Assembly (NCBI RefSeq): GCF_014642405.1 | Contig: NZ_BMIN01000016.1 | Coordinates: forward strand, 35,535 to 99,534 | Source of the DNA: Pontibacillus salipaludis | Lineage (GTDB): Bacteria; Bacillota; Bacilli; Bacillales; BH030062 | Length of the DNA stretch: 64,000 nucleotides | Direction: 5' to 3' | The notes under the pieces: generated by a model | What the model saw: the letters and a program-made list of their open reading frames with translations, nothing else | Told to the model about the DNA's origin: nothing | Database searches by the model: none | Shown: piece by piece, positions 25,938 to 33,641 of the stretch | Layout: the number at the start of each line of letters is the position of its first letter | Position numbering within the stretch: the stretch's first letter is position 1 | Made by a program: the position numbers and the translations under genes

Positions 25938-26833
25938 AGGTTTTTATAAAATGGGTAAGTTTAGTTTTTATTATTGGTATCTTAGGTACTCTTGTATCGC
26001 TTCAAGTTACCGGGGCCTTCAGTCAGGAGATCGTTGATGTATTTGAAGAAAAGAAAGTAAAGGGATCTTCAATCAAGTACCTTAGTGTTGATACTTCATC
26101 CGCGGACATTGACATTGTACAAAGTCAGGACGATACGATTTACGTACAATGGGGCGGTAAAGCGAGTAAAGGTGTATGGGAGGATTATGAGTTGAACACT
26201 ACAAAAAAGGGGGATGAACTTTCTGTAAAGCTTCGCCAAAAGGATATTCTAGGTTTTCAATTTGGGTTCATTCAGAAAGACTTAAAGCTTACAGTACGTC
26301 TTCCCAAAAAGCTTTATGAAGGATTAACTCTTTCATCTTCTTCGGGTGATATTAGGGTGAATGATCAACATTCCAATACTGTAAGCATAAAGACTAGTTC
26401 AGGTGACATGGAACTAGCCAAGATCAAGATCTCTGAAGAAATTAACACTCGTTCATCTAGTGGAACTATTCGTTTAAAAGAGGTCTATGCGAATCGCTTC
26501 CTAACTGATACGAGCAGTGGGGATGTAGTTGGAGAAACGATGGAAGTGGCACAAATAATTGGTGATTCATCATCAGGTACAATTGATTTTAGTGAATTAA
26601 TGCTAACTGGTGACTTGGAGATCAAAACGTCTAGCGGTGATGTTTACCTCCAGTTTGCGCAAGTACCTGACTCCTTTATCATTGATTATGAATCAAGTTC
26701 AGGTGATGAACGAGTCAATCTAGATGGAATCGACTATGAACGAAAAGCTGAACATGAGGTTAAAGGACAAAAAGGGAGCGGAGATCAACGTATCGAAATT
26801 CGCACAAGCTCTGGTGATTTCCGCGCTCAATAA
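25934..26833 (+). CDS. DUF4097 (LiaG-like) beta-solenoid envelope protein
   Basis: A 299-residue protein with an N-terminal membrane anchor (about 7-28), then repeated SSSGD/TSSGD turns (LSSSSGDIRV, KTSSGDMEL, TDTSSGDVVG, KTSSGDVYL, RTSSGDFRA) that mark a DUF4097 beta-solenoid. The domain should lie outside the membrane. It ends the PadR-HAAS-DUF4097 operon. Related proteins (LiaG, YvlB) belong to cell-envelope stress regulons, so a role in the envelope response is likely but unproven. Confidence 0.9.
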   Translation: MKVFIKWVSLVFIIGILGTLVSLQVTGAFSQEIVDVFEEKKVKGSSIKYLSVDTSSADIDIVQSQDDTIYVQWGGKASKGVWEDYELNTTKKGDELSVKLRQKDILGFQFGFIQKDLKLTVRLPKKLYEGLTLSSSSGDIRVNDQHSNTVSIKTSSGDMELAKIKISEEINTRSSSGTIRLKEVYANRFLTDTSSGDVVGETMEVAQIIGDSSSGTIDFSELMLTGDLEIKTSSGDVYLQFAQVPDSFIIDYESSSGDERVNLDGIDYERKAEHEVKGQKGSGDQRIEIRTSSGDFRAQ

Positions 26834-27255
26834 GGATGTAGTATCTGGCGTGGTTCAGGAGAAATGGGCATCTCTGTAAGATTAGCACTACGTGAATATT
26901 CGAAATTGAATTCGTATTAATGAGAAGATTAGCTGAAGTGAATTTTATTATTTCAGGAAGTTTAGGGGAAGGAATAGAAGATTTATATCGTTATTTTAAG
27001 AACTGTCACGCCCTCTTATTTAACACTAGACAATAGAAAAGGCAATGTAGGATGGCAAAGGTCAACTTGATGGAATCACTTTTTTAAATGGCCCGGCTGA
27101 CCTATCAATTTACGAACCTATTCTGATGTGTAACAGGTGATAAGAGTCACCTGTTTTTTTATGGAAGAAAAAAACTTATGCAGATTTGAATCTTTAGGTT
27201 TTTAAAGAAGCTATTTAGGTAAAACAAAAGTTAGACCGAAGCTTTAAGTAGTGTT
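26834..27255. other. Gene-poor interval with an orphan terminator
   Basis: No convincing gene is seen in this stretch. A clear terminator lies at 27133-27160 (ACAGGTGA/TCACCTGT with seven T residues), 300 bases after the nearest plus-strand stop codon. The intervening AT-rich sequence contains a 38-codon open frame at 26920 without a ribosome site. It may be a long 3' untranslated region, a small RNA or a decayed gene. Confidence 0.5.
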
Positions 27256-27357
27256 CTAAGCACTTTTAGCAACAATTTGGCGTTGGCTAATGGCTTTAAG
27301 GATCGATAACTTATCTTGAGGTGTTAACATTCTCCAGCTGGCTGCTTTGATTTTCAT
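27256..27357 (-). CDS. Short basic peptide gene (33 residues)
   Basis: A 33-residue frame reading MKIKAASWRMLTPQDK, then LSILKAISQRQIVAKSA. The peptide is basic, potentially amphipathic and lacks a signal sequence. AAAGGAGGAG lies seven bases before the ATG, an ideal ribosome site. The region upstream on the minus strand is AT-rich and could hold a promoter. The family is unknown; possibilities are a small regulatory peptide or the coding part of a dual-function RNA. Confidence 0.45.
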   Translation of the reverse strand: MKIKAASWRMLTPQDKLSILKAISQRQIVAKSA

Positions 27358-27536
27358 ATTGAATCTCCTCCTTTTTGATTGGAAAACAAACAAAAGCAAG
27401 GGAAACTATTCAACTATGCATGTAAGCATCTGATCATTTAGTAGTTTATACCGTCATTCAAACAAAATTAAACAACAAAAATTTCTACAAATTTTGCGAC
27501 ATTTGGGGTTTGAAGCCCCTCAGAAGGAGGAATTAT

Positions 27537-28637
27537 ATGTGGTTTAAACATCCATTCTTTAAATATGCAACTGGAACTGTCATTGTACTTATTGGTCTTT
27601 ATATCCTTGAGTTATTAGGTTTTTTTGGTCCTATAAAAACCATTCTTAAAACGCTCTTTTATCCTATATTAATTGCGGGATTCTTATTTTATATTTTAAG
27701 GCCGATTGTGTCGAAATTAACTAGAACAAAAATTATGAATAAAACAACAGCCATACTTACTGTGTTTCTTTCCATTATTACGATCATTTATGCGGCTATC
27801 TATTTTTTGGCGGGTACAATTCAAGAACAAGTGAAAAATATTAGCTCTAAACTGCCAGAGCAATTAAAGAAGTCAGCTGAAGAAGCTCAGAAAACAATTG
27901 AGAAGAATGACATGGGAATGGTTTCTGTACAGAACTTGAGACAGAAGGTAAGTAGTGGAGCCTCGGAGGTCCTGCAATCATTAGGTGATAACGTGATGCA
28001 GGTTGTATCAGCCATTACAGGGGCTACAACTGTTCTAGTTATTGTGCCGTTTATCTTATTCTATTTCTTAAAAGACGATCATAAATTCATTCCTTATATG
28101 CTTCAGTTCATACCAGATCGTCATAATTCGAAAGGGAAAGATGTTCTTAGAAGGATTAGTGAAACGGTGTCAGCATATATTACAGGTCAGGTAATCGTTG
28201 CACTTGTTGACGGGGTGTTAATGTATATTGGTTACCTCATTCTTGGGCTAGATTACGCTCTAATATTAGGTATATTTGTTTCTCTAACAGCTGTTGTTCC
28301 ATTTTTCGGTCCGATTATTGGTGTAATTCCAGCAGTTATCGTTGCTTTAACGCAAGATCCAGCTATGGCTCTATACGTTATTATTACGCTTATCATCGTC
28401 CAACAGTTAGAAGGGAATTTGGTGGCTCCTCTTGTGTTAGGGAAGCGTTTGAATATCCATCCAATCACAATCATTTTACTTCTAATCGTTGCTTCTGCTC
28501 TATACGGGTTCATTGGCATGCTTATTGCGATCCCGCTCTACTCCGTTGTTAAAGTTATCTTTAAAACGGTATCAGAAGAAGTAGACAGAGAATGGCTTTT
28601 CAGAGATGTGTTTAAGACTAAAAAGTCAAAATCGTAA
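27537..28637 (+). CDS. AI-2E-family (PerM/YtvI-like) transporter
   Basis: A 366-residue membrane protein of the UPF0118/AI-2E family. Two N-terminal helices are followed by a pair near 60-90, an extracytoplasmic helical stretch (about 95-155), then the conserved C-terminal core with YITGQVIVALVDGVLMYIGY and GPIIGVIPAVIVAL. Family members include autoinducer-2 exporters and Na+(Li+)/H+ antiporters, so the substrate is uncertain. In a salt-tolerant organism the antiporter role is worth considering. ATG 27537 follows AAGGAGG and is preferred to the longer frame from 27510. Confidence 0.88.
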   Translation: MWFKHPFFKYATGTVIVLIGLYILELLGFFGPIKTILKTLFYPILIAGFLFYILRPIVSKLTRTKIMNKTTAILTVFLSIITIIYAAIYFLAGTIQEQVKNISSKLPEQLKKSAEEAQKTIEKNDMGMVSVQNLRQKVSSGASEVLQSLGDNVMQVVSAITGATTVLVIVPFILFYFLKDDHKFIPYMLQFIPDRHNSKGKDVLRRISETVSAYITGQVIVALVDGVLMYIGYLILGLDYALILGIFVSLTAVVPFFGPIIGVIPAVIVALTQDPAMALYVIITLIIVQQLEGNLVAPLVLGKRLNIHPITIILLLIVASALYGFIGMLIAIPLYSVVKVIFKTVSEEVDREWLFRDVFKTKKSKS

Positions 28638-28673
28638 AATTAGCTAGTCCCTTAGCTGGGGCTAGCTAATTTT
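28636..28673 (+). terminator. Terminator of the AI-2E-family gene
   Basis: A 16-base arm at 28636-28651 pairs with 28658-28673 (AGCTAGTCCC with GGGGCTAGCT, one G-U pair) and ends in TTTT. It overlaps the stop codon of the transporter gene. Confidence 0.75.
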
Positions 28674-28801
28674 ATGTATAAATAGTAGTATTTTACTTTT
28701 TTACATAAATTTTGAAGAAATATATAGAATAGTTTGTTATAGTTTTATCGAAACTTGTATTAAAAGTTTTGAGTTTATTAACGGATACGGAGGATGTTGT
28801 G

Positions 28802-29356
28802 ATGAAACTAATATCAAAACTAATATTACCATTAATCTTAATTATTGTGGTAACAGCCTGTAGTAGTGATAACCAATCTGTAAATGATTCAAATGAACCA
28901 TCAGACGATGTTGCGAAGACGAGTACTGAAGAAGGGGAGGGGCTACTTAGTGTGGGAGAAACCCATCATTTTAAAACTACGATAGGTAATTTTAAGATGA
29001 CCCTTGATCGTGTAGAAGATAAAAAAGCAGTGGATGGCCAAGAATCCTTGAATGGGGAATTTATAATTCCTACGTTCACAATTGAGAATACTGGGGATAA
29101 GTCGGTGAAAGTTGAATCCATATTCTCCACAATTGATATAAAAACACGGTTATTCATGATAAACCAATCAACGGTTATAGGCGAGCAGGAAAAGTGGTGG
29201 AATAAAGCAATCAAACCTGGAGAAACAGTCAGCGGCAAAATCTATTATGATATGGACCCAGGAGAAATGTATGAAATTAAATCAAGGTATGTAACTGCAG
29301 ATATGCAAGGTACTAAAACTATTGGTTGGGAATTTTTAGATGGTGAAATTAACTAG
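28802..29356 (+). CDS. DUF4352-type lipoprotein, first of a tandem pair
   Basis: A 184-residue lipoprotein. The signal MKLISKLILPLILIIVV ends in lipobox VTACSS. After a low-complexity acidic linker comes a DUF4352-like immunoglobulin fold beginning GETHHFKTTIGNFKMTLDRVE and containing IPTFTIENTGDKSV. The domain is usually extracytoplasmic and anchored to the cell surface. ATG 28802 has CGGAGG upstream and replaces the longer frame from 28769. The next gene, 37 bases downstream, is a paralogue. Confidence 0.85.
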   Translation: MKLISKLILPLILIIVVTACSSDNQSVNDSNEPSDDVAKTSTEEGEGLLSVGETHHFKTTIGNFKMTLDRVEDKKAVDGQESLNGEFIIPTFTIENTGDKSVKVESIFSTIDIKTRLFMINQSTVIGEQEKWWNKAIKPGETVSGKIYYDMDPGEMYEIKSRYVTADMQGTKTIGWEFLDGEIN

Positions 29357-29393
29357 TTAACATAATATTTTTGTTAAAGGAGGAGTTGCAGCA

Positions 29394-29942
29394 ATGCGGG
29401 GTGTGCTAAACGTCTTGATAACAAGTTTAATTCTTTTAATTATAGCATCGGGCTGTAGCGATGATATTGATGCAAATCCATCAGATGAAAGTGACTCAAA
29501 TCCAAAAGAGGGACTCTCTAAAAATGATACTAATAAAGATGTATATTATTCAATTGGGGAAAGTCATCATTTTAAGACACCTATAGGGAATTATAAAATG
29601 ACGTTAGAGAGTGTAGAGTTTGCAGAAAAGATAAATGGTGAAGTAGCGCAATCAGGTCTTTTTGTTATACCAACTTTCATTATCGAAAATACTGGTGATT
29701 CTTCAATTTCTGTAGAAGATGCGTTTTCTACATTTGACCTCTTAACTAAAGTAAGTAAGAAAAGTTCGATTATACAGGTCGGAGATGAGGATATTTGGTC
29801 CGAAACTATAGAACCTGGCCAGATAAGGACAGGCCAAGTATATTATGTTATAGAAGGAAAATCATATACCTTGCAATCTGACTATATTACTTCTGATATG
29901 AAAAATAAAAGGGTAGGCTGGAAGTTTAGCAGAGAGAATTGA
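29394..29942 (+). CDS. DUF4352-type lipoprotein, second of a tandem pair
   Basis: A 182-residue paralogue of the preceding lipoprotein. It has a signal sequence with lipobox IASGCS, an Asp/Ser/Asn-rich linker, and the same domain with GESHHFKTPIGNYKMTLESVE and IPTFIIENTGDSSI. GGAGGAG lies before the ATG. The pair is probably cotranscribed and ends at the terminator 29956-29988. The function is unknown. The pair probably arose by local duplication, with linkers diverging faster than the domain. Confidence 0.85.
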   Translation: MRGVLNVLITSLILLIIASGCSDDIDANPSDESDSNPKEGLSKNDTNKDVYYSIGESHHFKTPIGNYKMTLESVEFAEKINGEVAQSGLFVIPTFIIENTGDSSISVEDAFSTFDLLTKVSKKSSIIQVGDEDIWSETIEPGQIRTGQVYYVIEGKSYTLQSDYITSDMKNKRVGWKFSREN

Positions 29943-29955
29943 AAGCAAGAAGTCG

Positions 29956-29988
29956 AAAAAATAAGAGGAGAGACTCCTCTTATTTTTT
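29956..29988. terminator. Bidirectional terminator after the lipoprotein pair
   Basis: A 15-bp stem (29956-29970 with 29974-29988) rich in AT at the base and GAGGAG/CTCCTC at the top, with a 3-base loop and T runs on both strands. It overlaps the 3' end of the convergent small gene. Confidence 0.85.
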
Positions 29989-30147
29989 ATGATCACCTTG
30001 CATGCCATGCTTCGAATTACGGTTCGCTCCACGCTGCATATCTTCTTGACTTTTTGCCTCATCCGTAAGTTCTACATTAGCCATGCTTTCAGTAGGAGTT
30101 GAATTGTTCTTTAAGGCTGCATCTCTTGTTACTTTACGTTTTGTCAT
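29980..30147 (-). CDS. Small hydrophilic protein (55 residues)
   Basis: A 55-residue protein reading MTKRKVTRDAALKNNSTPTE, with MANVELTDEAKSQEDMQRG further on and a basic, histidine-containing end. There are no hydrophobic segments. It is preceded by GGGAGGAAAG at a good distance, and the reading frame ends in a terminator. The family is not recognised; composition and size resemble minor spore or stress proteins. Confidence 0.65.
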   Translation of the reverse strand: MTKRKVTRDAALKNNSTPTESMANVELTDEAKSQEDMQRGANRNSKHGMQGDHKK

Positions 30148-30195
30148 CAATCTTTCCTCCCTTCCTAATCATTAGTTTTTACATTACGGAACATA

Positions 30196-30423
30196 TCATT
30201 CATCAGTTTTAGACCGAATCGCTTCGATCATCTGATCATACTTCTCAGGATGGACAAATGCATCCTTGTCCCAGTTCTGTTGAATCCAATTAAGAAGCTC
30301 GTAAGCTGAATTAAAGATTTCTCCGCTGGTATCCGCTGAACGAAGCATATATCGTCCATTATCAGGATCGACTGTAACTTGGTTTGGATAAGCTCCTTCA
30401 TGAGTTTGTAGTTCGAACTCCAT
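30196..30423 (-). CDS. Small conserved-looking protein of unknown function
   Basis: A 75-residue protein, probably alpha/beta: FELQTHEGAYPNQVTVDPDN, then YMLRSADTSGEIFNSAYELL and NWIQQNWDKDAF. It is acidic and soluble. TTAAGGAGG lies eight bases before the ATG, a strong ribosome site. The 55-residue gene lies 48 bases downstream on the same strand and may be cotranscribed. The function is unknown. Confidence 0.65.
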   Translation of the reverse strand: MEFELQTHEGAYPNQVTVDPDNGRYMLRSADTSGEIFNSAYELLNWIQQNWDKDAFVHPEKYDQMIEAIRSKTDE

Positions 30424-30473
30424 TACAAACCTCCTTAAGATTTGGCTTTGTTAACGCTTAATATTGATTTTGT

Positions 30474-31014
30474 TCCATATAAGCCCCCTTATATGGAAGA
30501 CTCTAAGCTGAGACACTTTTATGTAGATAAAGGTCCGTTACGCTTGTGGAGCGTTTGGGGTGTCTGGGGAACGACTCGCTTTCCGCGGGCGAGCTGTCGA
30601 GCCTCCTCGGGAAACCGGCCCTGCGGGGTCTCGTCGACCTCTTTCTCCCGCAGGAGTCTCCCCCGTTCCCCAGACACCCCTGCTATAGTTTTCCTAACGG
30701 CCCCACATCTTAAGGGGGGGAGTTGAGAGGTTTCCTCATATGGCATGTTTCCGTTACACCATATATGGCAGAGGTGGTTGGGGAAATTGCGAGACTCCTG
30801 AGGCAGTAGGAGCCTAGGGGAGACCCCGGAGGGAGCGAATGCGACTGAGGAGGCTCCCCAGCTCGCCGCGGAAAGCGAGTGATTTCCCCAACCGCCTTAG
30901 TCTCAAATAACGCAAACGGAAACATTCTCTCAGCTTCGAGTCTTCAACAATCCTTCTCTGTTCTTGAACAAGCTTGTTTTAAAGATTAACAACAACAAAC
31001 TTTAACAAAGCCTA
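30474..31014. repeat. Composite palindromic repeat, copy 1 (about 541 bp)
   Basis: A non-coding composite element between divergent genes. One outer edge carries CATATAAGCCCCCTTATATGG and AAGACTCTAAGCTGAGACAC, the other CTCTCAGCTTCGAGTCTTCAA and a long AT-rich tail. Between them lie two opposed modules: 30557-30680, with 17-bp perfect terminal arms GGGGTGTCTGGGGAACG, and 30776-30893, with 12-bp arms GGTTGGGGAAAT. It is the reverse complement of copy 3 (52464-53126) along nearly its whole length. The open frames across it are low-complexity and have no support as genes. Confidence 0.9.
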
Positions 31015-31090
31015 AGATTTAAATGATTAAGATAGCCCCATCCTGGGAAACGTGTAATAGAAGGAATACACAACAGGAGGGTAAAGTCAT

Positions 31091-31312
31091 ATGACTAACA
31101 AGAAACGACATGAAGATCACCAAATGTCTGAAGCATTTACTGCAAATAGTAAGTTGAGCAAGGCATTTAGCGGTGAGGACCAAGAGGATAGAGGTATGGA
31201 AGGGGAGAATTTATCCCAGTATTACATGAACAATAACACACCTGCTATCGATATTGATCCACTAGAAGATACAGACCATGACACAGAAGATCAGGTTAAG
31301 AATAAAGAGTAA
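31091..31312 (+). CDS. Small acidic hydrophilic protein of unknown function
   Basis: A 73-residue, strongly hydrophilic protein (MTNKKRHEDHQMSEAFTANS, ending in repeated Asp/Glu). It looks intrinsically disordered, like several small Bacillus stress or spore proteins. AGGAGGGT lies nine bases before the ATG. It shares a terminator with the convergent yteA gene, which it faces. No family is assigned. Confidence 0.65.
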   Translation: MTNKKRHEDHQMSEAFTANSKLSKAFSGEDQEDRGMEGENLSQYYMNNNTPAIDIDPLEDTDHDTEDQVKNKE

Positions 31313-31338
31313 AAGCCTTGCCCTATGGCAAGGCTTTT
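31311..31338. terminator. Bidirectional terminator between small acidic gene and yteA
   Basis: AAAAGCCTTGCC (31311-31322) pairs with GGCAAGGCTTTT (31327-31338) around CTAT, with T residues on both strands. Confidence 0.88.
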
Positions 31339-32091
31339 TTAGTCCTCATCGACGTAACTGTCTCCTTCATGATAGGGAATATCACCCATTATCGACATCA
31401 TACCATCTTCATCCAAGTCTTCTTCATACTCTTCATGCGCCTCATTTGGGTAAACTGTGACGTTTTTCCCGTATAGATCATTGCCCGTGAAGTTTTCGTA
31501 ATCTTCAACATAGCTTACAGGTTCATCTGAATTAATGTACGTGTCATCATAATCTGATATATCCTGGCCTGAGAAGTCAGATGGTGTTTCTGAAGTTCCA
31601 TAACGTGCTACATCTTGCCATGAGTCTTCTGAGTCATAAAAGTTTGATCCCGCTGCTTCGTCTGAGTGTCTTCTAAAGCCGGGTTGAAGAATTTCTTCTT
31701 CTACTGGACGTTCTTCATGCTCATGTTGATTTGGACTATGTTCGATACAAAACGTAGTGGTGGGTAAGGCCTGAAGGCGGTCCTTTGGAATGTCTTTTCC
31801 GCAAGATTCACACTGACCATATTCACCCTTGTCCATTCTTTCAAGGGCATGATTTAAATCTTTTAATTCTTGTTCTGCGTGCTCATTTAACGCAATATCT
31901 TTCTCTCGTTCATATAGAAACGTTGCCGTATCTCCTGGGTGGTTATCATAATTGGATAGTTCAGAAACAGATTCTTGATCTGCTTCTGATTCAAGATCGT
32001 AATGATCATTGTGTTCTAGGTGAGCTTCTAGCTCTTCCTTTTGTTTCATCAATTTGTGACGAAACGTTTGTTGCTCTTGTGATGAAAGCAT
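31339..32091 (-). CDS. yteA: YteA-like TraR/DksA-type zinc-finger protein
   Basis: A 250-residue protein. The first 80 residues are a charged coiled coil (FRHKLMKQKEELEAHLEHND). A DksA/TraR zinc-binding knot follows (YGQCESCGKDIPKDRL, then LPTTTFCIEH near residues 92-117), with a long acidic, disordered tail to the end. This matches the Bacillus YteA/YocK group, sporulation- and stress-associated proteins related to DksA. Whether it binds RNA polymerase is unproven. GGAGG precedes the ATG. Confidence 0.88.
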   Translation of the reverse strand: MLSSQEQQTFRHKLMKQKEELEAHLEHNDHYDLESEADQESVSELSNYDNHPGDTATFLYEREKDIALNEHAEQELKDLNHALERMDKGEYGQCESCGKDIPKDRLQALPTTTFCIEHSPNQHEHEERPVEEEILQPGFRRHSDEAAGSNFYDSEDSWQDVARYGTSETPSDFSGQDISDYDDTYINSDEPVSYVEDYENFTGNDLYGKNVTVYPNEAHEEYEEDLDEDGMMSIMGDIPYHEGDSYVDED

Positions 32092-32311
32092 ACGATTCCT
32101 CCTAACAAACGTTATTAAGGATAGTATTAGCGGTGCTTCATGAAATCATGCTGTATATATGTAGGGGATTTGTTAAATGATACATTTGAATTGAAACCGC
32201 TATATAAACTGAATATTCCGAATTTATGTTTTTTCCTTAACAAATAGAAGTCAAGGGTCTATACTTGTATCCATCAAGAGAAAACACGTGTTCACCTGAG
32301 GAGGACAAAGC

Positions 32312-33505
32312 ATGAAAATAGGATTATTACCACGACTCTTAATCGGAATTGCACTAGGTATCATTAGTGGGTTAGTACTTCCTCAATGGGGAATTGAACT
32401 GTTCGCTACTTTTAATGGCTTGTTTGGGAACTTTCTAAACTTCATTATTCCGCTTATTATTTTAGCATTTATCGCACCAGGAATAGGTGAATTAGGAAAG
32501 GGTGCAGGTAAGCTTGTAGGCTTAACAGCAAGTGTTGCATATGGTTCAACGGTACTTGCTGGACTATTAGCATTTGTTGTTGGAAGTACTGTGTTTCCTA
32601 ACATATTAACTGTGGGAAGCTTAGGCGGGAACTTTGAAAATCCTGAAGAATTTCTACTCGAAGGGTTTTTCCAAGTTGAAATGCCACCTGTTATGAGTGT
32701 TATGACAGCGTTGATTCTAGCTTTCGTAATTGGGATTGGTCTTGCTTCTATTAATGGGAACGCACTTCAAAAAGGATTTGAAGACCTTAGAAGCATTATT
32801 GAAAAAGTCATTCAGTACGTTATTATTCCTTTATTACCTATACACATTTTTGGCATATTTGCCAACATGACTTACGGTGGTCAAGTTGCAACGATTATGT
32901 CAACTTTTATCAAGGTATTTGCTATTATTATCGTCTTACATTTAGTAATGCTTACATTGCAATATACAACCGCTTCAGCAATTTCAAAGAAAAATATCTT
33001 TACATCCATTAAAAATATGGTTCCTGCTTATTTTACAGCACTTGGAACACAATCATCTGCTTCGACGATTCCTGTTACGCTTCGTCAAACGAAAAAAAAT
33101 AATGTGAAAGATAAGATTGCAGATTTTGTTGTTCCGCTATGTGCAAACATTCATCTTTCTGGTAGTACCATTACAATCGTAAGTGCTGCCATGGCCGTTA
33201 TGTTCTTGAATGGAATGGAAGTTACTTTTGTTGAAGTATTCCCATTCATCCTTGCACTAGGCCTTACAATGATTGCAGCACCTGGTGTGCCAGGCGGAGC
33301 GGTTATGTCTGCAATTGGACTCCTTCAATCCATGCTTGGGTTCAATGATGCAATGCTTTCCCTAATGATTGCTCTTTATTTAACACAAGATAGCTTCGGT
33401 ACAGCTACAAATGTAACAGGTGACGGAGCGATCTCAATTGTGGTGGATAAACTAATGGGGAATCAAGTGGAAACTGAAGAAGTAAACGAACAAAAATCAG
33501 CATAG
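32312..33505 (+). CDS. Cation:dicarboxylate/amino-acid symporter (DAACS family)
   Basis: A 397-residue membrane symporter of the glutamate-transporter fold. It has about eight helices and two re-entrant hairpins. The serine-rich hairpin TALGTQSSASTIPVTL lies near residue 250, and the substrate/cation site region has LCANIHLSGSTITI and ALYLTQDSFGTATNVTGDGA. These are characteristic of Na+- or H+-coupled importers of glutamate, aspartate, C4-dicarboxylates or serine. The substrate cannot be told apart here. It appears monocistronic, with GAGGAGG before the ATG and a strong terminator after the stop. Confidence 0.92.
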   Translation: MKIGLLPRLLIGIALGIISGLVLPQWGIELFATFNGLFGNFLNFIIPLIILAFIAPGIGELGKGAGKLVGLTASVAYGSTVLAGLLAFVVGSTVFPNILTVGSLGGNFENPEEFLLEGFFQVEMPPVMSVMTALILAFVIGIGLASINGNALQKGFEDLRSIIEKVIQYVIIPLLPIHIFGIFANMTYGGQVATIMSTFIKVFAIIIVLHLVMLTLQYTTASAISKKNIFTSIKNMVPAYFTALGTQSSASTIPVTLRQTKKNNVKDKIADFVVPLCANIHLSGSTITIVSAAMAVMFLNGMEVTFVEVFPFILALGLTMIAAPGVPGGAVMSAIGLLQSMLGFNDAMLSLMIALYLTQDSFGTATNVTGDGAISIVVDKLMGNQVETEEVNEQKSA

Positions 33506-33514
33506 ATTGCATAT

Positions 33515-33553
33515 AAAAAAGGGTGAAATCGCAAATGATTTCACCCTTTTTTT
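33515..33553 (+). terminator. Terminator of the DAACS symporter gene
   Basis: A 16-bp stem (33515-33530 with 33537-33552) built around GGGTGAAATC/GATTTCACCC, with a 6-base loop and a run of seven T residues. Confidence 0.88.
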
Positions 33554-33641
33554 ATACATAATTAGGTGAAATATCATTCTATTTGAGGACGTGTTCCTTT
33601 CATTTTTTTGCTACACTTAAGACAGAAACAGTAGGAGGGGA

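Noticed and set aside
30442..30925. Open frames of 71-94 codons over repeat copy 1
   Set aside because: Arg/Gly/Pro-rich low-complexity translations of a palindromic non-coding element; not preserved between repeat copies.
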